A DNA stretch of 64,000 nt, taken from the NCBI GenBank assembly GCA_023518375.1, contig CP068450.1:124001-188000 (forward strand). Direction: 5' to 3'. Under the pieces are notes generated by a model. That model worked only from the letters and a program-made list of their open reading frames with translations, did not search any database and was not told the DNA's origin. Made by a program: the position numbers and the translations under genes. This document shows positions 8,062 to 18,217 of the stretch, in pieces (the first letter of the stretch is position 1; every line of letters starts with the position of its first letter). Source of the DNA: Candidatus Hepatincola sp. Av (GTDB taxonomy: Bacteria > Pseudomonadota > Alphaproteobacteria > WRAU01 > Hepatincolaceae).

Positions 8062-8509
8062 TAGTTATTTATAGAGATATTTATAATATTTGTGAACCAT
8101 AGTATGGTACTATTAAATATCAACTTTATATTAATAAACTAATTTTAATTATTCTTTTGAATTTTTTTGCCTATCTAATTCTTTAAAATTATGAGCAAAA
8201 TTATTGTTTATCTTCTTCAATGAAGGTACTAATTGATTTATTAGTATTCATTTATATTTTTAACTCATAAACTTATACATTAAAAGTTGGTGCAGTCAAG
8301 TTAGATTAAAATTACTTGATGATTTAAAAAGTATAATTCATGTTATAAGAAGATGATTAGTATAATATTCTTTATCAGATTTCTTAATATATATAATTTT
8401 TATTACTTTATATTAAGGTTGATCTGAATATAAATAAATACTAAACTGTAATTAATAATTCTTTATCAAGTTGTAAAAGCGTAAAATATTTTATCTATAA
8501 ATATCAATA
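8062..8509. other. Intergenic region with no recognised gene
   Basis: AT-rich spacer before the YdeI-like gene. One further AAGTTGTAA (8468-8476), the motif repeated upstream of the 7589 gene, lies 33 bases before the next start codon. Nothing else stands out. Confidence 0.5.
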
Positions 8510-9088
8510 ATGCACCAAACCTTAGATTCCTTTTTTAGTAAAAATAACAAATGGCATAAAGAACTTAGTGAGCTACGAGCTATCATTCTTAGTTGTGATT
8601 TAACTGAAGAAAGAAAATGGATGCACCCTTGTTATACTTTAGAAGGTAAGAGTATAGTTCTAATTCATGGTTTTAAAGAGTATTGTGCAATTCTATTTTT
8701 TAAAGGTGCTTTATTAACAGATCCAAAGAATATTTTAGTGCAACAAACCGAAAATGTACAAGCTGGGCGCCAGATTCGCTTTACTAATCTTCAGCAAGTT
8801 ATAGCTATAGAATCTACTATCAAAAAATATATTAAAGAAGCTATTTCCATTGAAAAATCAGGCTTAAAAGTAGAATTTAACAAAGAACCTAAACCTATAC
8901 CAGAAGAATTACAAGCTGCCTTCAAGAAAAACCCTGCTTTAAAAACTGCCTTTGAATCTTTAACTAGAGGCAGGCAAAGAGCATATATTTTTTATTTTTC
9001 CTCTGCCAAACAATCTAAAACTAGAACAGATAGAATTGAAAAATATATCCAAAAAATTCTAAATGGTAAAGGCTTAGATGATGATTAA
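8510..9088 (+). CDS. YdeI/OmdA-family protein with DUF1801-like domain
   Basis: 192 residues. The first part (LRAIILSCDLTEERKWMHPCYTLEGKSIVLIHGFKEYCAILFFKGALL) matches the DUF1801 (YdhG-like) fold. The carboxyl end (IPEELQAAFKKNPALKTAFESLTRGRQRAYIFYFSSAKQSKTRTDRIEKYIQKIL) is the YdeI/OmdA motif. Family members have been linked to envelope stress or bacteriocin resistance, but the biochemical role is unknown. It stands alone with no strong ribosome-binding site. Confidence 0.8.
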   Translation: MHQTLDSFFSKNNKWHKELSELRAIILSCDLTEERKWMHPCYTLEGKSIVLIHGFKEYCAILFFKGALLTDPKNILVQQTENVQAGRQIRFTNLQQVIAIESTIKKYIKEAISIEKSGLKVEFNKEPKPIPEELQAAFKKNPALKTAFESLTRGRQRAYIFYFSSAKQSKTRTDRIEKYIQKILNGKGLDDD

Positions 9089-9399
9089 AAAGCTAAGCTT
9101 CTTAACAGCAACTATTTTCTGTAAATCCTAAAATTAACTCTTTTTCTTCTATTCATTTATTAACTACAACGATTATAAAATCTTTCTAAATTTATAGTTT
9201 TTAGGTAAGGTTTTTTATTATAAATAAGGGTAGGGGATTAATAAAAGGATTTAAAAATTTCACACCTGATACTGTAACCATATTTAACATTTATTAAAAA
9301 TACAAATATTCATAGTTATTAAGCCTTACTATCTAAAAGATAAGAGATTGTATAATTGGTAAGTAAAGCATTTAAGTATTATGTTGAGTTATCATCTAC
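9089..9399. other. Convergent intergenic region with no recognised gene
   Basis: Lies between the ends of the YdeI-like gene and the copper ATPase gene. AT-rich, with no clear hairpin-plus-T terminator found by eye. Confidence 0.45.
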
Positions 9400-11577
9400 T
9401 TAACTTTTTAAAAATCTTAAAGAATTTAAAATAACCGATACTGAACTCAAAGCCATAGTTAAACTAGCAATTTCAGGGCTTAAGAGCATATTAAATAATG
9501 AAAAAAACAAGCCAGCTGCAAATGGAATAGCTACTATATTATAAACAAATGCTAAAAATAGATTTTGTTTAATATTATTAATAGTGGCTTTACTTAAATT
9601 AATAGCATTTACAATACCTTCTAAATTACCTGATGCTAAAATAATATTACTTCCTTCAATGGCAATATCACTACCTAAACCCATAGCTATGGATACATCA
9701 GCTTTAGCTAAAGCAGGGGCATCGTTGATGCCATCACCTGCAAAAGCTATTATTGCACCAGTTGTTTGTAATTTTTCTACATAATTAATTTTATCTAGGG
9801 GAGATATTCCTGCCTTAAAATTATCTATGGCAACTTCTTTTGTTATATTAGTGGCTATTTCAACTCTATCTCCGGTTAGCATCACAACATTAATATTTTG
9901 CTTTTTAATTTTTTCTATAGTTGCTTTTGCTTCAGGCTTAATTTCATCTTTCAAAATAAAAATAGCAACTAAGGTATTGTCTATTGCCATGAAGACTAGG
10001 TTTAGGTTAAGTACATTGTTTAATTTAGGTAAGTTACTAGTTGCTACTTTTAATTGTTGCATTAACTTTAAATTACCAATAATAACCTGTTTATTGTTGA
10101 TAGTAGCTTCTAGTCCTAACCCAACTTTATAAACAAAATTCTTAGGTTCTACTAATGTTAAGTTTTTACTTTTAGCAGCTGTTACAATAGCTTTAGATAG
10201 TGGATGTTCACTATTATTTTCAATACTAGCAGCTAACATTAATAATTGGCTGTTAGAGTAATTATCGTTTAAGATAATAATTTCACTTAAAGTTATTTTT
10301 CCTTTAGTTAAGGTACCAGTTTTATCTAGTATTAAGGTATTAATCTTTAGCAATTTTTCTAATGATTCTGCGTCTTTTACCAAAATTCCTTTACGGGCAG
10401 CTTTAGCTACAGCTGCCATAATAGACATAGGTGTAGCAAGCCCTAAAGCACAAGGGCAGGCAATAATAAGAACAGATATTGCCGAAATAAATCCAAAGTT
10501 AAAATTATTACCAATAAACCACCAACTAAGAAAAGTAAAAATTGCTATAATTATAACTATAGGTACAAAATATCCCGATACTGTATCGGCAAGTTTTTGC
10601 CATGACGCCTTAGACCTTTGGGCATTCAATACAATATTTGCAATTTGTGATAGCATTGTATCTTGCCCAACTTTAGTAGCTTTCATAATGAAACTACCAG
10701 TACTGTTTATAGTACCTCCAATCACTGTATCTTTTACTTTTTTTGTAACCAAAGTAGATTCACCACTAATCATAGATTCATCTACATAACTAAGTCCTTT
10801 TATAATTATTCCATCTACAGGAATTTTTGCTCCTGGTGTAATTTTTATAAGATCGTTAATTGCTAGTTTATCTATAGGGGTTTCTATTTCTTGATTATTC
10901 TTTAATACTGTTGCAACTTTGGGAGTTAATTTAAGCAAGTATTTAATATTATTTGAAGTGTGTTGACGTGCTTTAAGTTCTAAATATTGTCCTAATAATG
11001 TAAATGTAACTATAATAGATGCAGGTTCAAAATACACGTTTAGATTTAAAAAGTGTTTAGTAAAAAGTTCAATAATAGTGATAATTAAACTATAAATATA
11101 AGCTGTGCCTACTCCTAAAGCAATTAAAGTAAACATATTAAGTTTTTTATTAATTAATGAATAATAACCACGTTGGAAGAATATAGAGCCAGAGTATATT
11201 ACAACTATTGAAGCAAGAAATAATTGTAAAATATTAAAGTAGGGACTCTTATAGATATGGTTTAAATATTCAATTTTTAAGTGAGTACTCATATTAAAAA
11301 GTAATAAGGGAATAGACAAACAAAGAGCAATAATAAATTTTATAGTAATATTATGATATTCTTTATTTTCTTCCTCCTGATTACTAAGCCCCATTGGCTC
11401 TAAGGTCATACCACAAATAGGGCAAAAACCAGCAGCATTTTGTTTTACTTCAGGGTGCATAGGGCAAGTGTAAATAACTTCATCATCAGTATTGCTGGAA
11501 TTAGGAGCTATACTTTCATAAGGTTTTAGCTTAAAGCTAGTGTGCTGGTTGGTAGTTTTAAAGTGTTGTTTTTTCAT
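9400..11577 (-). CDS. copA: Copper-translocating P1B-type ATPase
   Basis: 725 residues. It exports copper across the inner membrane using ATP. Near the amino terminus (36-62) is a Cys-rich metal-binding module, TCPMHPEV...CPICGMTLEP, replacing the usual ferredoxin-like domains. The intramembrane CPC motif is in IIACPCALGLATP, the phosphorylation site in DKTGTLTKG, the P1B HP motif in SEHPLSKAI, and the hinge motifs in MLTGDR and AFAGDGINDAPALAKADVSIAMG. Pairs of transmembrane segments flank these as expected. AAAAGG precedes the ATG. No copper chaperone or regulator gene is adjacent. Confidence 0.93.
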   Translation of the reverse strand: MKKQHFKTTNQHTSFKLKPYESIAPNSSNTDDEVIYTCPMHPEVKQNAAGFCPICGMTLEPMGLSNQEEENKEYHNITIKFIIALCLSIPLLLFNMSTHLKIEYLNHIYKSPYFNILQLFLASIVVIYSGSIFFQRGYYSLINKKLNMFTLIALGVGTAYIYSLIITIIELFTKHFLNLNVYFEPASIIVTFTLLGQYLELKARQHTSNNIKYLLKLTPKVATVLKNNQEIETPIDKLAINDLIKITPGAKIPVDGIIIKGLSYVDESMISGESTLVTKKVKDTVIGGTINSTGSFIMKATKVGQDTMLSQIANIVLNAQRSKASWQKLADTVSGYFVPIVIIIAIFTFLSWWFIGNNFNFGFISAISVLIIACPCALGLATPMSIMAAVAKAARKGILVKDAESLEKLLKINTLILDKTGTLTKGKITLSEIIILNDNYSNSQLLMLAASIENNSEHPLSKAIVTAAKSKNLTLVEPKNFVYKVGLGLEATINNKQVIIGNLKLMQQLKVATSNLPKLNNVLNLNLVFMAIDNTLVAIFILKDEIKPEAKATIEKIKKQNINVVMLTGDRVEIATNITKEVAIDNFKAGISPLDKINYVEKLQTTGAIIAFAGDGINDAPALAKADVSIAMGLGSDIAIEGSNIILASGNLEGIVNAINLSKATINNIKQNLFLAFVYNIVAIPFAAGLFFSLFNMLLSPEIASLTMALSSVSVILNSLRFLKS

Positions 11578-11869
11578 AAGAACCTTTTGAAAAGTACTTT
11601 AAGTAGACAAAAGCATATGGTATTTTTAACGTTATATTTATTATATATTATATAATAATTCTTAAATTAATTAAAAATAATTAACATAGTAATTACTTGC
11701 TTGTGTATTTAATATTATTAGAAATTGTAGGCAAATTAAGTTGGTAACGATAACATCTTATTAATGTTTTAACCTTTTAAAAGGTATTTATTTAAAAAAT
11801 TACTAATAAATATAATGTCTTTTGTTAATGAAACTTTTTTATCAAAAATACTAAAAAAGTGGCTTAGAA

Positions 11870-11947
<78 letters not shown>

Positions 11948-12266
11948 TTAATGAAAATAAATAGTACCCTGAGTTGCTAGAAATGTCAAGCGTTAATAAC
12001 AACGTTACATAAATCTTTGTTTGGTTAACTTCATCTAGCTTATTTGAGGGGGATTAATAAATACTAATTAATATTACAAGCATACTAAAAAAGCACAACT
12101 ATAGATATTACTTGTATAACCTGTAGTTGTATTGTGTGATAATATGTGTTAGTTTGTTGTAATGTTTTATATTGTGTGATATATTTATACTGAATAAATA
12201 GTATAGCCTATTAAGTAGATCTTAGGCTAAATATTATTTAATAATTGCTTATACAAGGGGGATGAG
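11948..12266. other. Intergenic region upstream of the hydroxyacyl-CoA dehydrogenase
   Basis: Contains the direct repeat described separately (12130-12185). Apart from that I see no gene or clear terminator. Confidence 0.5.
12130..12185 (+). promoter_or_regulatory. Direct repeat TATTGTGTGATA, candidate regulator binding site
   Basis: TATTGTGTGATA occurs at 12130-12141, and TATTGTGTGATAT at 12170-12182. The copies are 40 bases apart, about four helical turns, upstream of the dehydrogenase gene. The second copy includes a possible -35 (TTGTGT) with a weak TAAATA 17 bases on. No regulator is assigned. Confidence 0.35.
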
Positions 12267-13226
12267 ATGAAAGATATTAAAGAACTTAAAAATATTGCTG
12301 TTCTTGGGTCTGGTGTACTTGGAGGGCAAATTGCATACCAAAGTGCTTTTAAAGGAAAACAAGTTATTGTTTATGATATTAGTCAAGAAGCATTAGCACG
12401 TTGTAAAATTGTTCATGATTCTTATGGCAAAATATATAAAAAGGATTTGAATGCTACAGATGAAGATGTTAAAGCAACAACGAATCATTTAACTTATACT
12501 ACGGATATAAATCTGTTAGATAAAGTAGATTTTGTAATAGAAGCTGTATCTGAACTACCTGAAGCTAAACAAGAAGCATATAAAAAACTATCTTTAGTTT
12601 TGCCTAAAGATGCAATATTAGCAACCAACACATCTATGTTGCTTCCTAAAGATTTTGTGGATTTTGTTCCGAATCCTAAACAGTATTGTGCTTTACACTT
12701 TGCTAATTTTATTTGGAAGTTTAACTTTGCTGAAGTAATGGCTCATAAAGAAACATCTAAAGATACTTTAGAAAAAGTATATAAATATGCCATAGATATT
12801 GGTATGGTACCTATCCCTGTGGAAAAAGAAAATAATGGTTATATACTTAATAGCTGGTTTTTTCCTTTATGCCATTCAGGTTTAACTTTAGTTACAAATG
12901 GGGTAGGATCCCCTGAAAATGTTGACCGTTCTTTTATGCTATTTAATAAGCCTGTTACTATGGGTCCTCTAGGTATGGTTGATATGGTAGGCATGAATAC
13001 AGCTTATAATATTCTAACATATTGGGGTAATGTTTTTAAAGATCAGCAAATGTTAAAAAATGCTGCATATATAAAAGAGCATTATATAGATAAAGGAAAA
13101 TTAGGAGTTTTATCTGGTGAGGGATTCTACAAGTACCCTAAACCAGCATTTGAAGCAAAAGATTTTATTAATATTCCTAACTATAATAGTATAGATGAAT
13201 TAGTAAAAAGAACACTGCTAAACTAA
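12267..13226 (+). CDS. 3-hydroxyacyl-CoA dehydrogenase family protein
   Basis: 319 residues. The NAD-binding Rossmann motif is at the start (IAVLGSGVLGGQIAYQSAFKG, with VIVYD ending the second strand). The catalytic His-Glu pair falls in CALHFANFIWKFNFAEVM, corresponding to the LHFFNP...EVV signature, here altered. The carboxyl domain (GPLGMVDMVGMNTAYNILTYW...GEGFYKYPKP) is typical. Members oxidise L-3-hydroxyacyl-CoA or related hydroxy acids. No other beta-oxidation gene is nearby, so the substrate is uncertain. GGGGATGAG precedes the ATG, and a strong terminator follows. Confidence 0.85.
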   Translation: MKDIKELKNIAVLGSGVLGGQIAYQSAFKGKQVIVYDISQEALARCKIVHDSYGKIYKKDLNATDEDVKATTNHLTYTTDINLLDKVDFVIEAVSELPEAKQEAYKKLSLVLPKDAILATNTSMLLPKDFVDFVPNPKQYCALHFANFIWKFNFAEVMAHKETSKDTLEKVYKYAIDIGMVPIPVEKENNGYILNSWFFPLCHSGLTLVTNGVGSPENVDRSFMLFNKPVTMGPLGMVDMVGMNTAYNILTYWGNVFKDQQMLKNAAYIKEHYIDKGKLGVLSGEGFYKYPKPAFEAKDFINIPNYNSIDELVKRTLLN

Positions 13227-13237
13227 TTAATCACTGA

Positions 13238-13275
13238 AATAGCCTACTTTATTTAACTAAGGTAGGCTATTTTTA
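13238..13275 (+). terminator. Rho-independent terminator after the dehydrogenase gene
   Basis: AATAGCCTAC (13238-13247) pairs with GTAGGCTATT (13262-13271), followed by T residues. Confidence 0.85.
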
Positions 13276-13686
13276 ACAAGCTAGAATATAATTTTTACTC
13301 TACTTTAAATAGTTGGTTTAGTTATTTATTACCAGAAAGGTTCTATTAATGATTCTAATTAATAGTATATATGGCTAAGTTAAAGCTTTAGATCACATAC
13401 CTTAGAAAATATAAAATTCTCATTAAAACAACAGATTCTATATATTAGATTAGTATTCAATAAGTATTTGATTATTAAATGAGTAATTCTTTAAATAAGT
13501 ATAATAATAAAAATATTATTTTATAGTTGTTTTTTGTGGTAATAGTGTGTTGTTGTGTTGTGTTTGTTGATTAAGATTGACATGTTCTTGTTTAATATAA
13601 TACTATTTATTAATAATGAAGATATTTTTGATATATCGGTATTAATAGTTATTGAAAAAAGAAACTAATTTATAAGAGAGGAAAAA
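13276..13686. other. Upstream region of the glp operon
   Basis: AT-rich spacer containing the glpF promoter candidate. A GT-rich stretch (about 13536-13570, with repeated TGTTGTG) lies just before the promoter and could hold regulator sites; no clear inverted repeat is visible. Confidence 0.45.
13577..13606 (+). promoter_or_regulatory. Candidate promoter of glpF
   Basis: TTGACA at 13577-13582, then TACTAT at 13601-13606 with an 18-base spacer. A perfect TATAAT at 13596-13601 is too close (13 bases) to pair with this -35, but could be used with an extended or weak -35. Confidence 0.45.
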
Positions 13687-14427
13687 ATGAGAACGTTTGT
13701 TGCAGAATTAATTGGAACCGCTTTTATTATTTTATTTGGTGCAGGTTCAGGAGCAATGACAGTTTTATTTGCCCCTGCTGGCCTTGTATCTGGTGGAGTA
13801 GTAATGGGGGGGTATACTAATGTTGTATTGGGTTGGGGTTTAGGCGTAGCCTTTGCTGTCATTGTATCAGTTCGTATTAGTGGTGCACATTTAAATCCTG
13901 CTGTAACTTTAGCACTAGCATTTACAAAAAGGTTTGAGTGGAATAAAGTATTAGGTTATATAGTAGCCCAAGTAATAGGAGGTTTTATTGGAGCCGCAGT
14001 AGTCTTTGCTGTATTTTATGCTAAGTGGATACAATTTGATCCACAGCTTGCTCATACTACAGGGATTTTTGCAACATTTCCAGCTGTACCAAAGTTCTTT
14101 CCTGGTTTTTTTGATCAAATCGTTGGTACCTTTATTTTAGTTTATTTAATTTTAGCAATAGGTAATTTTATTAAAAATCCTGCTGAAAATATTGCATTTC
14201 CTATTTTAATTGGTGTGATTGTTCTAGGTATTGGTATTAGTTTTGGAGGGATGAATGGTTATGCTATTAATCCAGCTCGTGATTTTGGACCAAGACTCTT
14301 TGCTTTATTTATGGGATTTAAAAACAATGGTTTTGAAACTTGGTACATATGGCTTGTACCAATAATAGGTCCTATTATTGGTGGTATTCTAGGAGCTAAA
14401 GTCTTTGATTTCACAATTAAAGAATAA
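13687..14427 (+). CDS. glpF: Glycerol uptake facilitator (aquaglyceroporin)
   Basis: 246 residues, six membrane spans and two re-entrant half helices carrying the paired NPA motifs (SGAHLNPAVTLA and NGYAINPARDFGPR). The D after the second NPA-R marks the glycerol-conducting branch. It admits glycerol by diffusion, and the kinase encoded downstream traps it. AGAGAGGA lies seven bases before the ATG. A terminator hairpin separates it from glpK. Confidence 0.93.
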   Translation: MRTFVAELIGTAFIILFGAGSGAMTVLFAPAGLVSGGVVMGGYTNVVLGWGLGVAFAVIVSVRISGAHLNPAVTLALAFTKRFEWNKVLGYIVAQVIGGFIGAAVVFAVFYAKWIQFDPQLAHTTGIFATFPAVPKFFPGFFDQIVGTFILVYLILAIGNFIKNPAENIAFPILIGVIVLGIGISFGGMNGYAINPARDFGPRLFALFMGFKNNGFETWYIWLVPIIGPIIGGILGAKVFDFTIKE

Positions 14428-14468
14428 AATATAAAAAATTAAGAAATAATTAAATAGTTAAGTATCAT

Positions 14469-14516
14469 AATTACTACATAGTAAAAGTTAGAAGACTATG
14501 TAGTAATTGTTTTTTT
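14469..14516 (+). terminator. Terminator between glpF and glpK
   Basis: AATTACTACATAGT (14469-14482) pairs perfectly with ACTATGTAGTAATT (14495-14508) over 14 bp. A G and a run of T follow. It probably sets the ratio of facilitator to kinase mRNA, as no strong promoter is obvious between it and glpK. Confidence 0.8.
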
Positions 14517-14538
14517 CTAAAAATATAGTGAGGGTATT

Positions 14539-16038
14539 ATGAAAAAATATATTTTGTCTATAGATCAAGGAACTACTAGCTCTCGTGCTATATTGTTTGA
14601 TAAAAGTGCTAATATAGTTGCTATATCACAAAAAGAATTTACCCAATTCTTTCCAAAAGATGGTTGGGTAGAGCATAATCCAAAAGAAATTTGGGGAACT
14701 CAATCTGGTGTTATTCAAGAGGTAGTTTCTAGTGCTTCTATATTGCCTAAAGAAATTGCAGCAATTGGTATTACTAACCAACGGGAAACAACAGTTTTAT
14801 GGAATAAAAATACTGGTGAACCTATTTATAATGCAATAGTGTGGCAAGATAGAAGAACGGCAAAATATTGTGAAAAATTAGTAGCCGATGGTAAAGCTAA
14901 GTTAATTCAGAAAAAAACAGGTTTAGTAATAGATGCTTACTTCAGTGCTACCAAGATAAAATGGATTTTAGATAATGTACCAAATGCTAGAAAGTTAGCT
15001 GAAAAAGGAGATATTCTCTTTGGAACAATAGATACATGGCTTATTTGGCAGCTTACTCGTGGTAAAACTCATGCTACAGATTATTCTAACGCTAGTAGAA
15101 CTATGATCTTTAATATTATAGAGCAAAAATGGGATGATGAACTATTAAAACTGTTTGATATTCCTAAGAGTATTCTACCAGAAGTATGCCCTAGCTCAGC
15201 TGATTATGGCTATATTGATGAAGACTTAATACCTGGTCGTATTCATATTGCCGGAGTAGCGGGTGATCAACAAGCTGCAACTTTTGGGCAAGCCTGCTTA
15301 AAACCAGGTATGGCAAAAAATACTTATGGTACAGGTTGCTTTACTTTATTAAATATAGGTCGGGAAATTAAAAAAGTTCCTAGTGGTAAAACTTTAACTA
15401 CCATTGCATGGGGTAGAAAAAACCATGTAACTTATGCTATTGAAGGCAGTGTATTTATTGGTGGTGCCGTAGTACAATGGTTAAGAGACGGTTTGGAAAT
15501 AATTAAAAAAAGTTCAGAAATAGAACATTTAGCTACTAAAGTAGAAGATAATGGTGGTGTATACTTAGTTCCAGCATTTGTTGGTTTAGGAGCACCTCAT
15601 TGGGATCCATATGCTAGAGGAACTATTATTGGAATTACCAGAGGAGTGAATAAATCTCATATTGCTAGAGCTGCATTAGAAGCGATTGCTTTTCAATCTT
15701 ACGATGTATTAATGGCAATGAAAGATACAGCTGGATTATCGCTAAAAGAGTTACGAGTTGATGGTGGAGCCAGTAAGAATGATCTACTCATGCAATTCCA
15801 ATCTGATATTCTAGGTAAACCTGTAGTTCGTCCTGTAGTAACAGAAACTACAGCTTTAGGAGTGGCTTATTTAGCTGGTTTATTTGTAGATTTTTGGGAT
15901 AGTGCCGAAGAAATTGTTTCTAAATGGAAAATAGATAAAGTGTTTGAACCAAAAATATCAGCTGATCGTAAAGAGGAATTATTGTATAATTGGCATAATG
16001 CAGTTGAACGTTCCAAACAATGGATTCATGAAAAATAA
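14539..16038 (+). CDS. glpK: Glycerol kinase
   Basis: 499 residues, the usual length. It phosphorylates glycerol to sn-glycerol-3-phosphate with ATP. FGGY-family signatures: [15 protein letters not shown] at the phosphate loop, [40 protein letters not shown], and [21 protein letters not shown] with [19 protein letters not shown]. Its stop codon lies 10 bases before the glpD start, so the two are cotranscribed. Confidence 0.95.
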   Translation: MKKYILSIDQGTTSSRAILFDKSANIVAISQKEFTQFFPKDGWVEHNPKEIWGTQSGVIQEVVSSASILPKEIAAIGITNQRETTVLWNKNTGEPIYNAIVWQDRRTAKYCEKLVADGKAKLIQKKTGLVIDAYFSATKIKWILDNVPNARKLAEKGDILFGTIDTWLIWQLTRGKTHATDYSNASRTMIFNIIEQKWDDELLKLFDIPKSILPEVCPSSADYGYIDEDLIPGRIHIAGVAGDQQAATFGQACLKPGMAKNTYGTGCFTLLNIGREIKKVPSGKTLTTIAWGRKNHVTYAIEGSVFIGGAVVQWLRDGLEIIKKSSEIEHLATKVEDNGGVYLVPAFVGLGAPHWDPYARGTIIGITRGVNKSHIARAALEAIAFQSYDVLMAMKDTAGLSLKELRVDGGASKNDLLMQFQSDILGKPVVRPVVTETTALGVAYLAGLFVDFWDSAEEIVSKWKIDKVFEPKISADRKEELLYNWHNAVERSKQWIHEK

Positions 16039-16048
16039 AGGAGAAAGA

Positions 16049-17611
16049 ATGCCTATAGAAAGAGGTTCAAAAATAAAATCTTTAACTGAAGTTGATGTTT
16101 TAGTTATTGGTGGTGGTGCAACAGGGCTAGGTATAGCTGTTGATTCTGTTACTCGTGGTTATAAAACTTTGTTATTAGAAAAAAATGATTACGCTAAAGC
16201 TACATCTTCAAGATCTACCAAAATACTGCATGGTGGTGTACGGTATTTAGCTCAAGGCAATATTAGTTTAGTAAAGGAAGCGTTAGCTGAAAAAATGCGT
16301 TTATATGAGAATGCTCCTCATGTAGCAAGATCTATGAATTTTATTGTACCATCTACTAATACTCTTTCTAAAATGTATTATAGGATTGGTATGCTAGCAT
16401 ACGATGCTTTGGCTGGTTTTCGTAAAAAATATTTAAGTAAAGGGCAAAATCATAAAGAAATGATAGCTAACTTAAAAAATATTAAATATATGTATTTAAG
16501 GGGAGGAGTCCTTTATAATGATGGGCAATTTGATGATGCTAGAACTGCTATAGCTTTATTAAGAACTTTAGAGGATCATGGCGGTACAGCTTTAAATTAT
16601 GCTGAAGTTATTTCTTTTATTAAAGAAAAGGAAAAAATTGTTGGAGCAATGTTTCTAGATAAGGTTTCAGGCGAGAAAATTTCAGTTAGAGCCAAATGTG
16701 TATTTAATGCTACAGGTATTTATGCTGATAATCTAATGGATCTAGATGCTACTAATCATCAACCTATGGTTAATTTAGCTCAAGGAATTCATTTAGTTGT
16801 TAATCGGCATTTATATCCTAATAAGTCAGCTATGCTAGTACCTAAAACTACAGATGGTAGAGTTTTATTTTTTATTCCTTGGTATAATAAAGTTATTATT
16901 GGTACTACGGACGTTCATGTAGAAAAAGTACAGGACGATCCAGCTCCTTTAAAAGAAGAAATAAATTTAATTATAAAAAATGCTAACTTATATTTAGATG
17001 AACCTTTAACTAAAGAAGATGTTAGTTCTGTGTATGCAGGAATTCGTCCTTTAATGCAGATGCCTCAAAACAAAACCTCTACAGCTAAAATTTCTAGGGA
17101 AGATCATATAGATATTTCTAGTTCAGGCTTAATTACTATTGTAGGAGGAAAGTGGACAACGTATCGGCATATGGGGGAAAAAGTAATTAATTTTGCTATT
17201 GCCCATAATAAGTTAGAAAATAGATTATGTAAAACACGCAATCTAAAGTTACATGGTTATGTTAATGCAATTGATGCCAAAGAAATTCCTTTTAATTACC
17301 GTTTTTATGGTAGCGAATATGAAATAATAAAAAAAATTCCTGGCTTTCATAAGGTTTTGCATGATGATTTACCAATATGTGAGGCACAAATTCTTTATGC
17401 TATCCAGCACGAACAAGCCCTAACTTTAGATGATGTTCTAGCCAGAAGAACAAGATGTTTGTTTTTAAACGCTAAAGCAACTCTAAGTATTGCAGAAAAG
17501 GTAGCTAGTATTATGCAAATAGCTTTAAAGCAAACCGAGCAATGGAAAGCACAACAAATTAAAGATTTTAATACTATTGCAAAAAAGTATTTAATTTCAT
17601 CATATATATAA
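16049..17611 (+). CDS. glpD: FAD-dependent glycerol-3-phosphate dehydrogenase
   Basis: 520 residues from the ATG at 16049, which follows AAGGAG (16038-16043). A longer frame inside glpK begins at 15944 but lacks support. It oxidises glycerol-3-phosphate to dihydroxyacetone phosphate at the inner membrane and passes electrons to quinone. The FAD motif is VDVLVIGGGATGLGIAVDSVTRGY, followed by SSRSTKILHGGVRYL. FFIPWYNKVIIGTTDV and ITIVGGKWTTYRHMGEK are typical of the family. It ends the glpK-glpD unit and is followed 12 bases later by a peroxiredoxin gene. Confidence 0.95.
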   Translation: MPIERGSKIKSLTEVDVLVIGGGATGLGIAVDSVTRGYKTLLLEKNDYAKATSSRSTKILHGGVRYLAQGNISLVKEALAEKMRLYENAPHVARSMNFIVPSTNTLSKMYYRIGMLAYDALAGFRKKYLSKGQNHKEMIANLKNIKYMYLRGGVLYNDGQFDDARTAIALLRTLEDHGGTALNYAEVISFIKEKEKIVGAMFLDKVSGEKISVRAKCVFNATGIYADNLMDLDATNHQPMVNLAQGIHLVVNRHLYPNKSAMLVPKTTDGRVLFFIPWYNKVIIGTTDVHVEKVQDDPAPLKEEINLIIKNANLYLDEPLTKEDVSSVYAGIRPLMQMPQNKTSTAKISREDHIDISSSGLITIVGGKWTTYRHMGEKVINFAIAHNKLENRLCKTRNLKLHGYVNAIDAKEIPFNYRFYGSEYEIIKKIPGFHKVLHDDLPICEAQILYAIQHEQALTLDDVLARRTRCLFLNAKATLSIAEKVASIMQIALKQTEQWKAQQIKDFNTIAKKYLISSYI

Positions 17612-17623
17612 AAGAGGTATTAC

Positions 17624-18097
17624 ATGTTAGCAGTTGGCGATAAATTACCAGAGTTCATATTGTTGGGTATTGATGAAAAAGGAGTAGAAAAACAATTTAG
17701 TAATAAGAATTTCTTAGGTAAGAATTTAATTATTTATTTTTACCCAAAAGATAATACTCCTGGTTGTACTACTGAATCTTGTAATTTTAATGCTCTTTTA
17801 CCTAAAATTAAAAGTAAAGCTAACATTGTGGGGGTTAGTGCTGATAGCCTTGCTTCCCATTTAAAGTTCCAAAAAAAGTATGGTTTACAGTTTCCTTTAT
17901 TAAGTGATGCTAATACTAAGTTTGCTAGCAAAATGGGAGCTTTCAAAAATAAATTATTTGCTAAATTACTATCTAAAGGAATTGTAAGAACAACTTTTTT
18001 AGTAGATTCTCAAGGAATAGTGAAATTTATTTGGAAAAATGTAACTGTTTCAGGGCATGATGAAGAAGTATTACAACAATTAGAAAAACTAGTTTAA
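17624..18097 (+). CDS. bcp: Thiol peroxidase, Bcp/PrxQ-type peroxiredoxin
   Basis: 157 residues. It reduces peroxides using thioredoxin. The active-site strand is YFYPKDNTPGCTTESCNF, with the peroxidatic Cys in PGCT and the resolving Cys five residues later, as in PrxQ enzymes. It sits 12 bases after glpD with an AGAGG site, so it is probably cotranscribed with it. GlpD-linked respiration can generate peroxide, which may explain the link. A close paralogue follows. Confidence 0.9.
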   Translation: MLAVGDKLPEFILLGIDEKGVEKQFSNKNFLGKNLIIYFYPKDNTPGCTTESCNFNALLPKIKSKANIVGVSADSLASHLKFQKKYGLQFPLLSDANTKFASKMGAFKNKLFAKLLSKGIVRTTFLVDSQGIVKFIWKNVTVSGHDEEVLQQLEKLV

Positions 18098-18217
18098 ACC
18101 CTAATATATTGTAGGAACTATTTTATTACTTTTTTATACATGTTCATGATAATTATTAAAATAACCTTACATTTATTAGGGTTAATAGTGTGTAAAACAA
18201 CATAAGGAGTATATAAA

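Noticed and set aside
15944-16048. Longer glpD beginning inside glpK
   Set aside because: The ATG at 16049 follows an ideal AAGGAG and gives the normal protein length; the extra 35 residues do not match the family.
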